Below the pieces are notes generated by a model that worked only from the letters and a program-made list of their open reading frames with translations, was not told the DNA's origin and did not search any database. Shown one piece after another: positions 49,650-53,260 of a DNA stretch of 53,260 nt (position 1 is its first letter; every line of letters begins with the position of its first letter). The stretch is from Chara braunii (lineage: Eukaryota; Streptophyta; Charophyceae; Charales; Characeae). The translations under genes and the position numbers were made by a program. Location: positions 1,316,404 through 1,369,663 of the forward strand of contig BFEA01000212.1 of the NCBI GenBank assembly GCA_003427395.1, given 5' to 3'.

Positions 49650-52279
49650 GGTGGTGGAAGTCTACTGCATCCACCGCGGTTCGAACCCATGATGTGCTGG
49701 TGAGATTCACGGGTGTGTCATACTTTCAGCTTGCTTAATGAAACAAAGAACGTCCATGAGTGGTACAAGCCACTCGGGTGAGGGGGAAACCATTCTAGAG
49801 GAAAATTCAGTTGACAAAAAAGGACAGGCCAGGATCGCACGTCGGGTTAGCGCAACGCTACCAGTAGCGCTGCGCCCCACCTGGGCCGAAGCAACGGAGA
49901 GCGGATGCGCGTTCGGGTGAAAGCCACAAAGTGATTAGCGTGAGCGCGACAGCTTAGCGGAGGGCAGCGATGGCGCGTTGCGGGACTTCCATTGTCGTGA
50001 GGTAGGAGGGGTGTATGTGGTGGATATCGTGTGGGGGAAGGTGCGAGGCGGATTGGTGTGACGGTGCATGGTGGGGAGGGACGATGTATGGTGGGCAGGA
50101 CGGTGGGTTGTTGGGGTTACAGTGGAAAGAAGAGAGAGCGTGTACTTCGAAGAGAGGGAGGGCTATGCGTGTCCTGGGTTTTCTCTTCTCCTACCTCTGC
50201 CTCTATTTATCTGTCTCTTGCTTCGTCTGACCCGTTGAAGATCGTTGTACATAGATTGAATTCTTTGTGAGGCCGCGTTGACAGGCTGGCCGCTGTCACT
50301 CACAACACAATCCACTTCAAGAAGTTTTAGGGAGGTGGCGGTGTCTCAAAATCTGTCCTGGTCAATGCACTTCACCAAGGGGCTGCACCATTATTGGCTA
50401 TAGGGAGGAGAAGGTGCTTCTCTCACAGGAAGAGGCAGGGGATGAGTTTGGTCGGGATCGCGGTCTGGTAGTTGGATCAGGGGATGGCAGGAGTGGAGCA
50501 TCTCGTGGTGATCTACCGGGTTTGGTGACTTCACGCAGTTCAAGGTAACTTCACGAGGCGATGGGAGCTCAACATGCAGCAGCTTGTCAAAGTCGTTATC
50601 CTAAGTACTGCTCTAAGTTCCCATAGTGTCTCTGGGCTTCGAGCTCAATAGTGTTCAATATTGTTTTCTGGTTTGTTTGTTCCATGATAGTCGGCTTGAC
50701 TTTGTATTACCTGTTTGTCTTTTCTATGTCATAATCCTCGATGTTCATAAAAATGATGACGATCTAATTCAATGTTTTCTGATTTGGTGGTTCTGTTTGA
50801 TAACATGGTTTTTTGAAAATGATTTCTTAAACTAATATGTGTCAAACGTCTTTGCTAAACGATTCTCAAACCGTGGTTTGAGAGTCTGATTCGAAAATCC
50901 CTTATGGATATCTAAACCTAAAATTCATATAATTTTTCTTGTTTCATATGTCTAATCTCTAGTTTCATAACTGTCTTCCTATCTTGAAAACTGAAGTGCT
51001 TTGTATTCGGATTTTCTTAGTTGGTGGAAACTTTTCTATTTTAATCATTCAAATCTTTGAATCTTGTTTTGCTTTTCAGTACTAAGTCCAAGGTAGTTTC
51101 GCTGAAGATTTTTTGTGAGCGATACTTTGAATTCCTCTTCAGTTATCATTTAATTGCCTCATGGGTTTACTCCAAAAGGTGGGGGAAAGGTGGCAAAGGT
51201 AGGGAAGGTGACGCTAGGATCACCCTCTGGGGTTTGGAGCTTTTCTCGTTGAGGCTGTGCAAGGTGGGAGGCGCAGCCTCGTGGAGAGGGAGAGGCGGTT
51301 GAGGGGGTGTGTCCTCACCCGAGGCTGGGCTGATTTGGTTCGATCAGCCACGGCGGGGTGGGGGGAGGACAATGGGTTAGCGTCGTTTTCAACAGGTGGA
51401 GAGACATGATGGGATGTGCTACTTTGAGGTGGGACAGGGGGAGGGGGGAACCTCGGCTCTACAATGGTATACTTTTGGGGAAACTGTATATCACTCAGGG
51501 AGCATGGGATGTCTGAAGGGGGCTGTTACGAACTGGGGCTGATGGGAGATGGTGGCTCCTTGCAGCGGGAGCAGGGAGGAACAAAGGGTTGAATTGAGCG
51601 AGAGTGGGATCCTGGCTGTTTGTTTTTAAAAGGCAGCAGGGGTATTATCCTTTTCTCCCCAGTCTTTTGAAGTAATTGATTACTAGCTGTTTTTCAGCCT
51701 ATGGTTGGAGTCCGGGAGGGAAAAGGGGGGATTTAGAACTGGTGGCTGGGAGGTAGTAAGGGGGCTTTCAACAGGGAAGGGGTTGTTTGCTAAGGCAAGT
51801 AGGTTAGAAGGACAACGTTGGGCCGCTGCTGGAGTTTATGCTCTATGACATGGGAGGAGCTTGGGGTATTACCCTGTAACCTTGGTCAGGGTCTTGTAAC
51901 TAAGGGAGATGTCGAGGGAGGAAGGCATTTCCTGTCCGTTGGTTGGCATTGGGAAGGTTGTGGTGCCCTGTTACCCTAACAGAAGGGGGTATGAGATCAA
52001 GTGAGTTCTAGTACGAGGGCTGAAAGCTTGGACCGACGTCTTGTCTATTGAAGGGGGGAGGTTTGGATAGCAGGCGGGTTCAACTTTGACCCTCGAGTTT
52101 TTTTTCTTTCAAGGTTGACCATAGGCAGCTGGTTTTTCGTAGCAATTGTCCATGTTTTTTCCTAAAATTTCCTAAATTCCTTTGATTCTCAGATTGTCAA
52201 ATGAAAAAGAAAAGAAAAAAGGTTGCTCTTGGCGGTCTTGAGAATGCCTTAGGATTCTGGTAACTTCTTGCAAACTCAT
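49650..52279. other. Unassigned DNA
   Basis: A GC-rich part (49.8-50.6 kb), an AT-rich part (50.6-51.15 kb) and a G-rich part with scattered CCCTGTAAC motifs (51.2-52.3 kb). Short frames exist, but none carries a recognisable domain. Confidence 0.4.
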
Positions 52280-52725
52280 TTTAGGCTTCTCGGATGCTGT
52301 TATATTCATGGACCTACGGTTTTTCGATGCCAGAACGACGCTCACCGGTGCTGAGGGGTTGCCCTGTAACCTGTTGAGGAGAGTTCAACAGGGAATAAGA
52401 CAGTGTTAGAGAATTTTAGAGTGTTTTGTTATGGATTCCAGGGGTTCTGAGCATGCGAAGGACTTCTGTAGCTTTCATTTTTGACTTAGTAATTGCTACT
52501 TGAGTGGCCTAGCAATAGGTCAGCAGTTATCCATGTTTTTCCTAAATTTTCCTGAACCCCTTTAATAGTTCTCAGATTGTTCTTAGCCGAAGCCAGGTAA
52601 TGGCCATGGTATTTCAAATGACTTGTATAATAATTCTATAAGGGACGTTGGGCCCGGTTCCCACCACGTGTTGCTCCCCACGAATAGACTGTAGCATTTG
52701 TAAAAAAAAAGAAGAAAAAAAAAAG
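52280..52725 (+). mobile_element. Poly(A)-tailed retroposon, copy 2
   Basis: Homologous to copy 1: CGATGCCAGAACGACGCT, TTGCCCTGTAACCTG, AATAAGACAGTGTTAGAG, AGCCAGGTAATGGCC, and the 3' domain GGGACGTTGGGCCCGGTTCC with CTCCCCACGAATAGACTG, ending in an A-rich tail (52702-52725). It is shorter than copy 1 by internal deletions. Confidence 0.6.
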
Positions 52726-53197
52726 GACAGATGTAATGCTTCCGGAACAAACTGGACATTTGAAGTCACACTGCCAACATGTAAGCAAATATACACGAGG
52801 AGATTGGAGAAAAACCATCCACGAGGCCAAAAGCTTCTCTTCCCCCACCCTATTTCCTTACGCAGCGGACATGCGTCTGTATCGTCCAATTTTAACTAAT
52901 GAACCCTGAAAACAAAAAAGAGAAAGTTTTGATGGATGATGTGAAGGACGGAGAACATCTTTGTACTCTATTAAACCACCAGTACCTCCAAAAGCCGCAG
53001 TCGGCGGCCGCATCCGAGCCGTGACGCACGCGGATGAACAGGCCACTACTGGAGTGCCCAAATTTGTGTCGAAATGCTCTTCCGCTGAAACGTGGAAATA
53101 TACACTGCCACTTTTGATTTGCTCGTTCTATCGATCCAAGTAGCGTGCGGCGAGGCGCGGGTTGAAGACTTAGCTGTTGGCCAAGGTTGGAGACTTA
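52726..53197. other. Unassigned DNA, possible exon-like frame
   Basis: A plus-strand frame (KPPVPPKAAVGGRIRAVTHA at about 52970-53030) is proline/alanine-rich and could be an exon, but I see no splice-site or homology support. Confidence 0.25.
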
Positions 53198-53199
53198 TC

Positions 53200-53260
<61 letters not shown>
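53198..53260. repeat. (TC)n microsatellite at the window edge
   Basis: An uninterrupted TC dinucleotide run of about 31 units reaching the last base, so its true length is unknown. Confidence 0.95.

Overview
This is eukaryotic, repeat-dominated nuclear DNA. No intact host gene can be recognised, and almost everything identifiable is a decayed retroelement. The Ty3/gypsy lineages, a Penelope-like element with its GIY-YIG nuclease upstream of the reverse transcriptase, and a fragment resembling plant-type mitochondrial nad2 and rps1 all point to a green-lineage genome. A charophyte alga such as Chara is my best guess. This is inference from recalled protein style and was not checked.

Layout. 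(1) 1-7.1 kb: minus-strand Ty3/gypsy element 1 (gag, protease, RT, RNase H, integrase, 3' LTR), broken by stops and frameshifts. (2) 7.1-10.0 kb: minus-strand Ty3 element 2, truncated where it meets element 1 and carrying dead protease and RNase H sites. (3) 11.3-32.7 kb: a giant (~21.4 kb) minus-strand Ty3-type element with very long LTRs (at least 3.4 kb shared by both ends; about 4.4 kb at the 5' end), an 18-nt primer-binding site, gag, pol, and about 6.5 kb of extra genes between the primer-binding site and gag. (4) 33.1-38.4 kb: plus-strand Penelope-like element (PLE) between two pseudo-LTRs, each holding a hammerhead ribozyme motif. (5) 38.4-53.3 kb: a second PLE RT remnant, copies of a poly(A)-tailed retroposon, a 681-nt assembly gap, several tandem repeats, an inverted copy of the giant element's LTR end, a mitochondrial-like insert and long stretches with nothing recognisable.

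Main discovery candidate: the pre-gag region of the giant element is packed like an operon. In transcription order it holds a charged-repeat gene, two clear paralogs plus a remnant of a third, three related ~230-245-codon genes, a frameshifted gene of a related type, a degraded helical gene, another gene of that second type, then gag. Several junctions overlap as ATGA or ATG-N-stop of 4-8 nt, suggesting coupled termination-reinitiation on one long RNA. I recognise no function for these genes.

Second candidate: the PLE appears once to have coded one long protein with a CCHC knuckle, a coiled coil, a SAP-like helix pair, GIY-YIG and then RT. Its two hammerheads have decayed in complementary ways. 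The one with a palindromic ACCGGT stem III has a mutated core, and the one with a perfect core has lost stem III and the cleavage triplet.
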